NCBI GenBank assembly: GCA_038501625.1
Contig: JAZAYU010000011.1
Location: 12,656,849 to 12,720,848, forward strand
Length of the DNA stretch: 64,000 nt
Direction of reading: 5' to 3'
Source of the DNA: Corbicula japonica
Lineage: Eukaryota; Mollusca; Bivalvia; Venerida; Cyrenidae
Position 1 is the first letter of the stretch. Every line of letters starts with the position of its first letter. The notes beneath the pieces were generated by a model. It was given only the letters and a program-made list of their open reading frames with translations. It was not told the DNA's origin and searched no databases. The translations under genes and the position numbers were made by a program. Positions 1-11,539 of this stretch are shown one piece after another.

Positions 1-803
1 GTTATATACACTGGAGCTAAGTTATGTAATGCTTTGTAGGTAAGTAACAGAATATGGTATTTAATACGACATCGGATTGGCAGCCAGCTTAAATTTTTAA
101 ACATGATTGATGAAGGCGTAGTGAGCCCTGTCTTAAGAATAATTCGCGCTGCTCGTTTTTGTAGTTTTTCGATTTGAAAAATATTGGATGAGTTAGTTCC
201 GCCCCAAACCAAGCAACCATAATCAAATAAGGGAATTATATACGCATTGTAATACTTTATCAAACAATCTTGAGAGACGTATGAAGATAATAACTGCATG
301 AGAGTAAGTTTACGGGAAATCTGAGTAACCATATGATGAATTTGTAAGTTCCAAGTAAGTTTATTATCAATAATTACTCCTAGTAACCTTTGTTGGGTAA
401 CATTTGCAACAGATGTATTATCAATATATAGGTTAATATTTGAGACCTGTGCAAGTCTGTTACGTGTCCCGATTAACATTACTGATGATTTTTCTGCATT
501 TAGGAGCATGTCATTATTTACGCACCAGTTTAATACTGTATCATTTGCTGACTGGAATTTTTGTTTAATAATATCTACATTTTTGTCATGTGTATGTACA
601 GTCGTGTCATCCGCAAAGAGGTCGGTCGAACAATTGTTGATATATAAGGGTAGATCATTGATAAACATAAGGAATAATACAGGTCCTAACACGGAGCCCT
701 GTGGGACTCCCATCGTAACAGGCCGCGGCGCAGATACCCTGAACACGTCCGGTCAGGTAAGAATGGAAAAAGCCGACCGCATTGTCAGAGAATTTGTAAA
801 TTA
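1..803 (-). mobile_element. Non-LTR retrotransposon, broken reverse transcriptase 3' part (CR1/Jockey-like)
   Basis: Read on the minus strand, this encodes the C-terminal half of a non-LTR reverse transcriptase. The template-grip motif GVPQGSVLGP is at about 690-713 and the catalytic FADD at about 606-618. They are followed by the thumb-type segment and a downstream tail with LLGV, WGG and LQKRAARII, all typical of CR1/Jockey/RTE-X clades. The frame is open to the left edge, so the element continues outside the window. Upstream, a recognisable HSYLTGR segment (about 745-800) lies in another frame, and a TGA at 753-755 interrupts the frame of the GVPQGS block, so this copy is dead. Homology stops near 803, where the DIRS element begins. 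Exact clade not determinable by eye. Confidence 0.85.
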
Positions 804-950
804 AAACTCAAACACTATATGGCCATTAAAACAGTAATTATATTTTCTTTCATTTCATTCAGACAAATATAAATTATTTATTGTTTAACGTATAACATGT
901 TTTCTTCACGAAAACTATAACAACAACAACAAACTCCGAAATAGGGTTGG

Positions 951-964
951 TAGAACAGACTACT
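951..964. repeat. DIRS terminal inverted match, left copy
   Basis: TAGAACAGACTACT is found again as its exact reverse complement at 5299-5312, just outside the gag end. The position outside both terminal ORFs fits part of the DIRS inverted terminal repeats. Confidence 0.6.
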
Positions 965-1002
965 TTTACTTCGAAAACTAAAAGAACGGAAATAAGATGA
1001 TT

Positions 1003-1985
1003 TCAGATGCCAAGATTAAATGAAACAGAACGTTTATCCTTATCGCTCTCCCGTACATAACGATCTTTAGCAGTATCCGACTTCCATCTCCCGTGCTTCT
1101 TAAACAGTCTGTCAGAAACGCCGCTGTTAGCTGCGGCAGTTGCACCCCCAGATCTCAAAGAGCGAAGACCAAAACGTTTACTATCTAAACCAATAGTTGA
1201 AATATTTTCTAGGAAAATTTCTCTAGCTCTGGTGTAAGAAATAGGCCCACCTTCTCTTAAACAGTACGAATTGACGTCCTTGGAAAAAAAACTTTTCTAA
1301 ACAAAAACTCTTCTGATTGTTCATGTATGTTAGCCAATACTAGATATTTTTCTAGAGCTTTAACAGGACATGTTAAGTTGTGTGTTCTAGCTATGACACC
1401 ATCCTGACCTTTTTGATGTTGATCGGTTTTAGAGGAAGCGATAGATAATACTATCTGATTTTCGTCAATCCTTATATCGCTTCTTTTAAGATTAACTACC
1501 TCTTGAAACCTAAGGAAACCGGAAAAACTAAGCAACGTCATAACAATAAACCTCATATTCAAAAGATTATCATCTAGTTGGAAAAATGTCACTAGTTTCT
1601 CTAAATCTTGCGTGGTTAAATGATCTTTAGGTTTAGACGGCCTGCCGCAAGATCTTAAGACACCTTCTTTAACGTTGTTAACTAACGTCGATTTGCAAGG
1701 ATCTTGCAATCCAGTTAACCTGTGAGCCCACGATATGCCACAAATAATATTATTTATTTTTGATTCTGACGGGTTTGATTTTGAAATAAATGAGAGATAC
1801 ATAGCAACATGCAAATCCAGCGCAGGTAAAGATTTAAAATTGTAAGATTTACACCACTTACAAAATTGTTTGAAATAAGATTCATAAATCTTACGGGTGT
1901 TAGAAGATTTAGAGTTTAAAGATAGGTCTTCAGATTTTCATAATGCTGTACGAGATCAGCTGGTATCTGTAGTGAACTGAATTTT
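1003..1985 (-). pseudogene. DIRS tyrosine recombinase, frameshifted
   Basis: Integrase of the tyrosine recombinase family. The N-terminal SAM-like region is recognisable (RKIYESYFKQFCKWC, about 1850-1900). The catalytic domain follows, with the first active-site arginine in FLRFQEVVNL and a C-terminal block holding LRSGGATAAA, HGRW and the candidate nucleophile in DRYVRES. The reading frame slips in a run of eight A's near 1283-1290, and probably also near 1940. Where many DIRS recombinases have HSLRSGG this copy reads RSLRSGG, so the conserved histidine of the HxxR box seems to be replaced. The stop is the TGA at 1003-1005. The gene is probably inactive. Confidence 0.8.
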
Positions 1986-2159
1986 CCCCAAATGACCACT
2001 TCAAAAAGGTCTGAAAATGTGTAACAGAAAAGAACACAAATTAAACATATCTTATCTGAAAAAAAAATTCTTCAATCTGAAAAACTTCTTAGTCATCTAA
2101 ATCTAATGCAAAATTAGCGAAAACATATTGCTAAAAGCGAACATATTTCATCTGTTCCT

Positions 2160-2288
2160 CTCGATCTGATCGAGACTTCGTTTTCATCTGATGAAAACGG
2201 CACAATATCAAATCGTTTAAACATTTCATGAAAACTATATAAAAATTGCCTCTCGATCTGATCGAGACTTCGCCTTCACCTGGTGAAG
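2160..2288. repeat. Two paired-hairpin units between DIRS pol and recombinase
   Basis: CTCGATCTGATCGAG (7-bp stem, one-base centre) occurs at 2160-2174 and 2252-2266. Each copy is followed seven bases later by a second palindrome: TTTTCATCTGATGAAAA at 2181-2197 and CTTCACCTGGTGAAG at 2274-2288. The two second palindromes differ in sequence but keep the stem, which suggests compensating change or convergent constraint. Confidence 0.7.
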
Positions 2289-2460
2289 CGGAACTTTCTG
2301 AATGAATAAAATTTATCAGACTAAATCTCCGCCTATGCGGACACATGTACTTAAAATTCGTTAAAGCAGGTATGTCATACATTTTGAAAAATCCTCTTAT
2401 CTGTATTCATACAATAACCGAAATACAATCATATTCCAGAAATACTAGACAAACATTTTA

Positions 2461-4420
2461 TCAAATTCTAATCGCCAGTACTTTACTGTGAAATCTTCTG
2501 TAATCAAAAATGCATTTCTTGTTATCACGAGAAGTAAAAATATTTTGACCAGAGTTAAATTCTAAAATGTCAATAATGAAGTCTTGATTTATGCCATTCT
2601 TTTTGAACAGAATAGGCCAAAAGGATGCACTCGGCCACTTTGGTACAATAACAGTGCCCTTGCCCTTGCCCTTACAAGCCAACAGATGAAAAATAGTTTT
2701 TGAAACAAGATAAATCGGAGGTACTAGCCAGTTATTGTCTGCACCCCAATCCTGGGTAAAAGCATCTACTTCCTCCCACTGAAAATCAACCAATTTAGAA
2801 TTATAACGAAATAATTTTCGATTTTCAAAATTGGCAAACCTATCAATATGATGGGGACCCCAGATTGAATCCATAAATTCAAAGAAATCCAACGTGACTT
2901 CCCATTCATCAGTATTTCTCATTTTACTTATGACGTCAGCAAATTGGTTCTGGGAGCGCGGAACCCACTGAAATTTGAGATCAATGTTACGCTTTACACA
3001 GATCTCAAAAATCTTCAAAGCTAGTGTCTGAAGTTCTAATTTTGTGCTTCCTGCCTGCACAATCCTAACACAGCTTTGAGAATCCGAGAACCACTTGACT
3101 GACTGATTACGAAACTTGTCACCGTAAGCTCTAAGTGCCAAGAACACCGCCCTTAACTCTCTGTAAGTGGAGCTCTGAGCCCGTTCTGTTTCTGACCACT
3201 GACTGTGATAAACACTGTTTTTACAGTTAACTATGAAAGAACCACATCCCGTGTGGCTTGCATCTGAATAAATGATAGTATTACAAGGCTGATATGCTGA
3301 AAGATTTCTTTTGTTTAGATTTTCTACGTTTTTTATCCAAAAATCTAGTTCCTGCAGACAGGGATTATCTGTGTTTAAAACATAAATAGCATCCCAAGCT
3401 TTCCTATTCTCAATCTCATGATAAAGAAATCTAGTCATCATTCTTGCTATGTTACCAATAACGGGCATCATAGAAATGATTTTCCCTACACATCTAGCTA
3501 ACATTCTTGCCGAAATTGAATTAAGAATGTGAATAATAAAATTCAGCAAAACTTTCAAATCTTCTATCCTCCTCTGGGGTATAGTGATAGAAAAATCTAA
3601 ACTATCCCAGATTATTCCTATCCACTCAATCTTTTGCATAGGCTCCCAAATACTTTTATCATTATTGATTATAAAACCAGCTTCTTCTAGGCTATTTTTA
3701 ACAAAGAGTCATTTTTTGCTAAATCATAGTTTCCGTTATTGCCCCAGCCATCATCTAAAAACATGATGATTTTTATGCTATTCATTCGCCAGTATTTAAT
3801 TATTTCTCTCATAACCTTGGTAAAAATGAAGGGTGATGCACTCAGGCCGAACGGTAGAACGGTAAAACAATAGTTATGCCCCTTTACATTAAAACTTGAG
3901 AAGGTTTGGTGACCTGGAAAGATGTCTATATGATGAAACCCTTTGGATAAGTCGAACTTAAAACAAAAAGAGTCTTTCGAAAAATACTCTAAGCCTGTTT
4001 TCCAGTCCTCAAAAGAGACCTTTTCTTTCCAAATATATTTGTTTACTTTTCTTAAGTCTAGAATTAGCCGTTTTTTACCTTGTTTATTTATAGAAACACT
4101 CAGAGGGCTGACTATGTAAGGTACGAATGGTGTTTCAATTATACACTGATTTCTTAAAGCTCAGAAACGGATTCTAACACAAAATCTAAATTTTTCAGCG
4201 CGGACGTATTGTTTTGTGAAAAAGACCTTTCAGGAACTTCCAAAAACGGCACTTTATAGCCTGACTTTAACACTTCTAAAATACTATCATTTGAGCCTAT
4301 TTTTTCCCAAAATTATATATTTTTTCTTAGTCTTCCTTTTACATTATTACTAGAAACTCTGAAATCTTGCTCTTGAATTTCAAAAAATTCAGTCATATCT
4401 AAAGACATATCAAAGTGCTT
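2461..4420 (-). pseudogene. DIRS pol: reverse transcriptase, RNase H and Dam-like methyltransferase domains
   Basis: The polyprotein of the DIRS element. The N-terminal part contains VKGRL, then an in-frame TAA at 4313-4315, then the FWEKIG block. A frameshift lies near 4165, just before the FVPYIVSPLSVS segment. The RT palm has the DIRS-type LPFGLSASPF and catalytic FLDDGWG (about 3743-3763). A second one-base shift lies near 3706-3715. From 3639 the frame is open for 392 codons: RT connection, RNase H (IIYSDASHTGCG, then RELRAV and SDSQ) and a C-terminal methyltransferase-like domain with GPHHIDRFA and AFTQDWG, as described for DIRS elements. With three disruptions, the copy cannot encode a full enzyme. 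Confidence 0.85.
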
Positions 4421-4421
4421 A

Positions 4422-5266
4422 TCATTGATTTCTCTCTCCGTCTTTTCTGTTTCCGGCCAATGCCTGGAAGTCGGTTGTTGCTGGTCTTTTCCGACAGTCT
4501 TTGCGGAAGTGGCCGGGATAACCACACGAGAAACAGACGTCGTTGGCTGTAGCTTGTCTCCGGGGACGAAAGGAGGGAAATCCGGTTGGTTGAAAACCGA
4601 CAGGAAATGGAGGCCTGTTGACCGGTGTCTGGGGGAAGACTGGCGGAAACGGTTACCAGTATCCTGAGTCTGCAGCGTTCTTCCTTCCTCCAGGGGTACC
4701 CATGGAATTGAAACGTTTATAAGGGTGAAAACCATGATTAGAGTTAGAAGAGGAAGCTGCTTTAACCTTTTTAACGGCTCGTGATTCGGCCTGTTCGGTC
4801 TTTTTTTCATCTTCACTGTCACTGCCAATGTTATCTTTTTCATACTCAAGGACAGTGTTCCAGCCCCCGGGGGAACTATCGGCGATTAACAGAAGTTTAT
4901 TTCTTCGTTTCAACTTTATGCTAAGCTCACTAGCTATCCCAATAAGTTCAGGTTCACGCAGCTTCCTCGATAAGGATGTTAAACCTTCTAAAATCTCAGA
5001 ATTAAACTCGAATTGAACTTTATTCGAAGTGCTATTAAATTTCACTTTCTTAGCATCATTCAACTTAGTGCTTTTATCAGTAAAATCTTGCTTTAAAGTT
5101 TCTAACTGTTTATCACAATAATCTCTAAAAAAAGAAAATGCCTGAATAGCTTCAGTTCTTCCGTCCCCCGGGGACTTTCCCTGTGTTGAATCTTTCTCTG
5201 CTCTGCGACTCTCTCTCAGATTTCCAAATTCTAAATCTTCAGGACAACGCCCAAGTTCGTCCTCTT
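4422..5266 (-). pseudogene. DIRS gag-like ORF with CCHC zinc knuckle and an in-frame stop
   Basis: This is the structural (gag-like) ORF of the DIRS element. The frame is open from just after a TAA near 5267; the first ATG is at 5063. It contains the motif SPGGW.TV.EYE followed by an acidic SDSEDEKK stretch, which is typical of metazoan DIRS gag proteins. A TAA at 4653-4655 breaks the frame. The same frame then continues through a proline/phenylalanine-rich segment to a zinc knuckle with spacing C-x2-C-x4-H-x4-C (FSCGYPGHFRKDC, about 4495-4537). It ends at a TGA at 4422-4424. The knuckle would bind nucleic acid in the particle. The overlapping ORF at 4313-4849 is in another frame, and only its C-terminal part is meaningful, as the start of pol. 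Confidence 0.75.
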
Positions 5267-5298
5267 ACATTATCTGCTGGAAGTAGGTACACGTAGAC

Positions 5299-5312
5299 AG
5301 TAGTCTGTTCTA
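5299..5312. repeat. DIRS terminal inverted match, right copy
   Basis: AGTAGTCTGTTCTA is the exact reverse complement of 951-964. A TTCGAA-like sequence also lies beside the match at each end. Confidence 0.6.
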
Positions 5313-5345
5313 ACCTTCGAATGTTAAAAATAACTATACTATGCG

Positions 5346-5353
5346 TTTATATA
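5346..5353 (-). promoter_or_regulatory. TATA box candidate of the DIRS element
   Basis: On the minus strand the sequence GGGTATATAAACGC lies about 80 bases upstream of the start of the gag frame, inside the presumed left (5') repeat. A TATA box here would drive minus-strand transcription of the element. Call based on motif and position only. Confidence 0.4.
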
Positions 5354-5400
5354 CCCTATCTAAACGCGTCATCGCATATAAATAAACCTGCAAAACCGGT

Positions 5401-6604
5401 TTTATAAACATTTTAAACGACCCAAAAATAAATATATACATCGTTTCATTTTGACGAAAACCTTTATAACAAATTAAAAGTTTACAAAATTTTCAAAACA
5501 GTTACATTGTTTTGATGAGCAGTACAAATCCATGACAAAATGTCAGTGTTTTAACTAGTTCACTCATTATATTTGTCATTCCTCACCCTAAATACGCCAT
5601 TCTTACGGTGTAAAACGAGTTATGAATACACTGCCTCGATCGAAACATCTTTCCAAAGTATTAAAACATCTATTTCAAAAATTAAATTAATAGACTATGT
5701 TATGGCGAAAGCATAATGACTTAATAAAAAGAGGCAGATAAACAAACTGCAAGCTATGATTGTTATAACATTTTATTGGCAGTAATACAACACAAATAAT
5801 TGAACTAAAGCGTAAGTTTTACGCCCCAATCTAAAGGAACTGCGATATTGAAATCATCCATATAAAAACTGGAACAAGAACTTGGCAGGGAAAGCAAGAG
5901 AACGGTGAAAATGAGAACTCTGTTTTATTATTAAATATCAACAATATTTTTTCACTGATCGTTCTAAAGTACGGGGGGGGGTATTGTTTCATTTCGTTTT
6001 TGTAGATGATTATGTTATAAACGTAGATTATTTTCTAACTTCTTAGATAACTTTGTTAAGGGATTTTTGTTCTGAATATCGGTTTTCCAAATACGCATAA
6101 TTTTCTTTTCAATACTTATCCCGAATATGGCCATATAAGTTAGTGTACTTCATGGATAAACTTAAATAATTTATGATAATTTTTTATCAGATATTTTACA
6201 CAAAAATAATGCTATCTTCCTTTATTTCACAATATGTTCACCGGGTCTGAATATATTTGCACAATGTGTGTAAGAACTTTCATGAGGCACTTTAAATTAA
6301 TCTGATTATCATTTAACTTCCTTAGAATGGATATTAAGAGTACATGTATATATCTAAAAGTTGCAATATGTTTTATTTTTGGTGTAGCATAAAGCCTCTT
6401 GTGGTAAAACTAAAAGTACTGGTCCAGGACTATTTAGATACTTCACTTCGTCCGTTAATAACAAACTGTACCAAACTGAATTATAAAGAACCCTAGAAAA
6501 AATAACTTTCAATTGCTATGAGGCTTGGGTCATCATATAAATAAATAAAAGACAGCCCAGAAGGTCATGCTAAGTATCACCTCTTATTCAAAGAATCTTT
6601 ACAT
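5401..6604. other. AT-rich noncoding stretch
   Basis: No coding segment, RNA gene or clear repeat was recognised here on either strand apart from short homopolymers (for example nine G's near 5974). It is probably intron or upstream sequence of the gene at 7183. Confidence 0.4.
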
Positions 6605-6787
6605 TTGATTTGCCACTGACCGTTCCAAGACGGTAACCCCTCGGGTTCTCATTTTTGTTAATTGTTTATGGTGTCTGTTTTGAAGCTGATCATTTCATTA
6701 ACCATGCACTCTCTGTTCTCTTCTTCTTGGCTGTGGGGAGGATGTTTTTTTCTGAATGTGGAAATTCCGGATATGCATATTTTACCT
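6605..6787. repeat. Inverted repeat arm, copy 1 (partner at 8092-8275)
   Basis: About 180 bases with the blocks GCCACTGACCGTTCCAAG, TAACCCCTCGGGTTCTCATT and TTCTTCTTGGCTGTGGGGAG. All recur in reverse complement and in the right order at 8092-8275. The two copies bracket the exon at 7183-7414. A third, partial copy (TGGAACGGTCAGTATCAAA) lies near 8442. Confidence 0.8.
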
Positions 6788-7182
6788 TTTACATAATGAA
6801 AACACAGTAATAAAACCATACACCTTTGAAGTTTAGAGACTTTTGTGTAAAACTTCAGAACTTATTGGAAAAAAATGAAAGTACTACTGTCAGGAAAATT
6901 ACGATGAAGTTATGTTTGCTAAACTAAGTAATGTAATAACAGTGATTAATAGATATATTGGACAACCTCCGCTTATTTTCGGCATGAATATTTGGCAACA
7001 AAACCGCGAAACTACAATTCTGTATCAATTACCTTAACAATTACTGTTAAACAAATGATGTTAGATAACTCTTTCAGAGACGAATGTACTTAAGAAATGT
7101 TTATGTATACTTTTACCACACGAGTCTAAAAAAGTAAAGTACATATGTAGTAGATAAAAAAATCTCCATTCACTTATTTTAG

Positions 7183-9889
7183 ATTCTTATTGAAGAGGTG
7201 AGAGAAAGTTTGAAGCAGTTGCAGAACAGAATATCTGATCAACTTACTCGTCAGGATAAGAACATCATGTACATGATGACCGCAAATTTACCCGAACGTC
7301 ATATTATCATCGAGGGGTTAGAACAGATGCAAAGATGGAAGAAAGATCAGAACGATATGGAAGAACTCCCGTGGTTTACGAAGGCTGCAATCTCAATACT
7401 CGTAAACAAATTCGGTGAGTATGATCTATGGAACAAAGAAATTTACTTTCGTATATTTTTTCAGTAAGATATAGTAAATAAAATTGATATTTTTACAGTA
7501 ACTGTCTCTGTCTAGACTTTTTTTTATTTTCACAGTGTTGACTGAAATGTTTTACATTTGGATTTGTTAAATTTATCCCTGTTTAATGTTAAGGTATGGT
7601 GCTCTATGGTTCAATTGATTGTTAGGAACTCATTAGATTCAATAACATTTTTGTTCTCCCTCCCTCTCCAGCTACATACATACCTACTTTCCTACCTACC
7701 TGCCTATCTGCCTATCAGCAAAACGTTTTATATGATTGTCCAATTCAGAACAAATATTTTATCTTGGTCATGTAGAATAGGAACCAAAGCACATATTTGA
7801 ATCTGGTAATTTTTAGTAATTTCTTTAAACATAACTGTAAATAGTAATTATTTAAGATGGTAAATATGTAATGATTGTTATTATTACACATTCAATAGTT
7901 TATAAGTTTTACATTAAGGGTAAATAACTCGCTACTGAGGATTTATGTTATTTTAGGTTTCACAAACAAAAATTATTCTCTCTGGATATTTCTTGTGAAA
8001 TCTGAAATGTATTTTGGTTGACTTCAACTTTAATGTAAAAATACTGTCTTTAAGGTCTCTTTTACACTTTTATTTTTACAATTTATAAAAAAGGTGAAAT
8101 ATGCATATCAGGAATTGCCACATTCAGAAAAATCAGCCTCCCCACACAGTCAAGAAGAAGAGAGGGGGAGAGAGCATGGTTAATAAAATGATCAGTTTCA
8201 AAAAAGACACCACTAACAATAAACAAAAATGAGAACCCGAGGGGTTACCGCCTTGGAACGGTCAGTGGCAAATCAAATTAAGTTATATTATTTTAACGTC
8301 TCTTATAACTCAAACCGAGTTTAATTTTTCTTTCGTACTGATATAAAATTTAAACTGTACGTATAACGTTGAGACTCTTATAAAAGAAAAATGCTTAGTT
8401 TTAAGTAAGACGCCGAAAACAATGAACGATAAAGAGAACCTCTGGAACGGTCAGTATCAAAACAATTTACCGGTGGGTGTTTAAACCAGGTTCCAGGGTG
8501 CACTAACCTCAAACTGGTCCCAAACAGGTTCCCATATGAACAAACATGTACGAAACATGAACTCGTACAAGTTGTCGTAGTGAAATTACTCTTAGGCCTA
8601 CTTACCCATCAACTGGAAATTTTAGATGCAAAAGCTCACAAACATTTAAAACATAGCATTGTCAAGCAAAATGTATAAGGCGTTTCTTTTGCTTTTAAGA
8701 GCTTAAATTTCATTATAATATTAAACTTAATGTTTCAGAGACACTAAACTGTACGTGTAAGCATCTGACAGACATTCTACATATTGATTATTCCGCTTTA
8801 CAAATTGACGGGTTTTCTAAACTTGACGATAAATTATGTAAAACTGTATTGGTCTACTGGAGTCAACAAACTGAAACTGTCAAGGCGGCAGATGTAATGG
8901 ACGGTCTGGATGAGCTTGATTTAAGGTTTGATATGCGTAAGTAACTGAACTGCGAAGTCCTTAATTGATAAGTGCGCACATCGTTTCTTTAATAACTGTT
9001 AAAGGTGATTTTAATTTTGAGCCGCGCCTTGCGGAAATGTGTTTTTCGGAAGCTAACGTCACCCCTTGAAGTGACGTCATAAAGATCAGCAGACGACATT
9101 TCTTATTTAGAGGTAAACAATATTAGTAATGGTAAAAATTGTAACAATATTGTCTAAAAATAATTGGAAAGTAAAACAAACTGGTTGGTTTTTAAAGAGA
9201 CAACTGAACATATCAAAATAATTAAATATATTGCCGAAGACACATCTTTGCTATGCGTTGCTCATTTAGAATACATTGCAGATTGCAAAAAGAATATGTT
9301 TTCGTAAAATTAAATTTTCAGATATAATTTTATTAAATGATTATTATGACAAACTTTCATTTCATTTCAATCGGAGTTCCTTCTTAAAAGTTCAGTCAAA
9401 TATAATTTATACAATGTACACTACTTGTATTTCTTTATTAAATCTTTATAGATCCAAGAAAGAATCCAGTCATTAAGGGGGACAATCATGCATATTGGAT
9501 TGAGTAATGCACAAACTTTGAAAAGTTTCTCGTACCTAACTTTCTAAGAAAAACTCCTTTAATGTTTGTGCCCTTCCCCATCCAATGGGCATGGTTGCAT
9601 CTCCTAAATTTGCATCGTTTAATGGCAAGTGTTCATATTTAATTGAAACGTATGTCTTCTCTTAAAAGAAACCAAGAAAAAATATATAGATAGAACAACA
9701 TTGCAAGCGCAGGAACTTCAGGCAGACGAAATCGAGCAATCATCAAGAGCAGAGGGATTAACGACCAGAACCTATGATCCATTAAGAAACCCTTGCTTGG
9801 AAACGATTTTTAACAACACAGTCAAAATGATCGAGACGCTCCATAACATTAATGAAAAAATTGATAAATGCATTCCAATAAGGAAATAA
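7183..9889 (+). CDS. Death-fold adaptor-like gene, 3' exons (paralogue of the minus-strand RHIM gene)
   Basis: Three exons with good splice signals and matching phases: 7183-7414 (acceptor TTTTAG, donor GTGAGT), 8739-8936 (acceptor TTTCAG, donor GTAAGT) and 9669-9889 (acceptor AAAAG, ends TAA). Exon one encodes a helical segment starting ILIEEVRESL and ending LVNKFG. With exon two it forms a death-domain-like fold (helical, with VLVYWSQ and AADVMDGLDEL). Exon three is a short polar tail with a helical end (LETIFNNTVKMIETL). The gene at 12190-17947 has the same exon layout and phases (0, 1, 1) and a related sequence, for example ILLKEM.ESL and LVNKFG. No 5' exon or RHIM exon was found upstream, so the start may lie outside the window or be lost. 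Function inferred: scaffold for immune or cell-death signalling. Confidence 0.6.
8092..8275. repeat. Inverted repeat arm, copy 2
   Basis: Reverse-complement partner of 6605-6787 with scattered mismatches and small gaps. It lies in the intron between the first and second recognised exons of the death-fold gene. Confidence 0.8.
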
Positions 9890-10636
9890 CGAAGAGCCAA
9901 TTTGAAGATTTAACGATGATTTCTTCAGCAAGGTTACTAAATAAATAATTTGTTTCGTTTTACCATGCAGGGGTTTGTTAGTTAAGTGAAAGAAAACAGA
10001 AAAGGTTATTCATCTCAACAGTGTGGTGAAATTTGCTGTTTGAATCGTTAATGTCGATGAAAACAGAATCATTAGGAAAGGACAGAATTTACGTAAAACG
10101 CGGCACTTTTCAACTTCTAAAAAAGCACAAAATATTATATTGTTTGATAATATAAACCTTTTGGGCTTAATACACGTTTTGATCTTTATCATTCGGACTA
10201 CTTTGATATGAACTTACAGAGTAAAAAGATATCTATACTTATTTTGGAATGTACGCAGAATTTTCCTGTTTTGTACGAGAAAAAAAAAGAATACAGAATT
10301 AATGAAACTATTGAAATTGAAGTGAATATTTTAGACGATTTAAAGCTTCAAATAATAAATATGTTAACTTGTAAATATCTGTTACATACTTGAGTTGTAT
10401 GAAACTTTGAAACTAGTGTTTAAATAGATTTATAAAAAAATCAACAGTGTTATTTTTGTTTTATTTGATATTCGTTTAAATAATACTGTTCGAAGTGCGG
10501 TAGCTTCCTACGTATTTAACTAAGAACAAATCTCAGTTATTGCACTGATATAATATCCAGTCCCAACTAGATACTTCTGGCCAGTTTTGTTAACGAGAAT
10601 AATTTTGAAGGTCAAAACAACTATCCAGAAACTGTT

Positions 10637-10785
10637 CAGAGGAAGGGAGAGTGTGATGACGAGGAAGAAAGGAGGAGGTTGGAGAGGATGAGGTTGGAGA
10701 GGAGGAGAACGGAGAGGAGGGGAAGGATGAGGAGGAGAAGGGAGAGGAGGAGGTGAGGTAGGACAAGGAGGAAGAAGACCGGTTA
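10637..10785 (+). repeat. Purine-rich GGA/GAG low-complexity tract
   Basis: About 150 bases almost free of pyrimidines on the plus strand, built from GAGGAGG, GAAGG and GAGAGG. Such tracts can adopt triplex or G-rich structures, but none is demonstrated here. Confidence 0.85.
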
Positions 10786-11089
10786 TCTCCCCGTTTCCCG
10801 AAATACATAATTAGTTTGTTTGCGAAGTTTTACATGTACACCTAACGTACGCTAAAAACGTAGGTTAACTTTCTTTTTAAGAACCATTGCTAAATGAAAC
10901 TAAAACCTTCTGATTTATAGTTAAGGATTGGTGAGATTGGCTTGTCAGACAACTCGAATCGTTATCATGGCAATGTCCAGGAATTTATGAAGGTTCTTGT
11001 TTAACTGAAACAATGTTTCTAATGCTTGACAAGATTCTGCTTTTTCTGTGAAATACTCCTCTTTTAAAGAAAACTATTCTAAAGATGTA

Positions 11090-11345
11090 AACCTGCTCCC
11101 CGTACATTTAATCAGTGCTGTAATCAGTTACGTCCTTTGAATGTTATTGAGCACGATATTTATGTACTATGTTAAAAGTACTTCTAAAATTACTTTTGTT
11201 TTGATATTTCGGCCAGTCTGTAGATGGGGGGTTTCAATATCCCAGTCTATACAGGTTCGGGTATTGTTCAGTCACCCCTAGGATATATCTCCTGCTTTTT
11301 AAAGTTTGCCTTTGGCGTTGTCTGTGATATGCAGGATTTATATTC
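11090..11345 (+). repeat. Dispersed repeat, copy 1 (inverted copy near 27570-27800)
   Basis: Shared blocks include ATCAGTTACGTCCTTTGAA, GAGCACGAT, ACTTTTGTTTT, TATTGTTCA and TCTGTGAT.TGCAGGAT. The same blocks are read in reverse complement at 27570-27800. The opening CCCCGTACATTTA also occurs in the tail of the SINE at 58981, so this may be a SINE-related family. Confidence 0.65.
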
Positions 11346-11539
11346 TCTGATCCCCTGTCAAAATTCCATTCGGTTTAGTTCCGCCCATTTTTTTCTCGTT
11401 TAGGGCAAACCCATTTTTTATCTGGGGACCGTACGCCGCTGAACATGAATGGTATTAATCTGAAAATACCGCATTGAAGGTTCCATGTTCACCGCCATAT
11501 TTGGGGTGGATCGAAATAGTACTGTTTATTGGTGTAAAT

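Larger units (their letters stand above)
806..5400 (-). mobile_element. DIRS-type tyrosine-recombinase retrotransposon, degraded
   Basis: The minus strand carries, in order, a gag-like ORF with a CCHC knuckle, an RT-RNaseH-methyltransferase region and a tyrosine recombinase. This set and order define DIRS elements, which integrate by recombinase and make no target duplication. A 14-bp exact inverted match (TAGAACAGACTACT at 951-964, its complement at 5299-5312) lies outside the coding block and probably belongs to the inverted terminal repeats. The outer limits are approximate because full terminal repeats could not be aligned by eye. Several stops and frameshifts show that it is not autonomous. 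It abuts the non-LTR fragment on its left. Confidence 0.85.

Noticed and set aside
10590..10808. A Ser/Pro-rich 72-codon ORF
   Set aside because: It comes from the complementary strand of the purine-rich tract.
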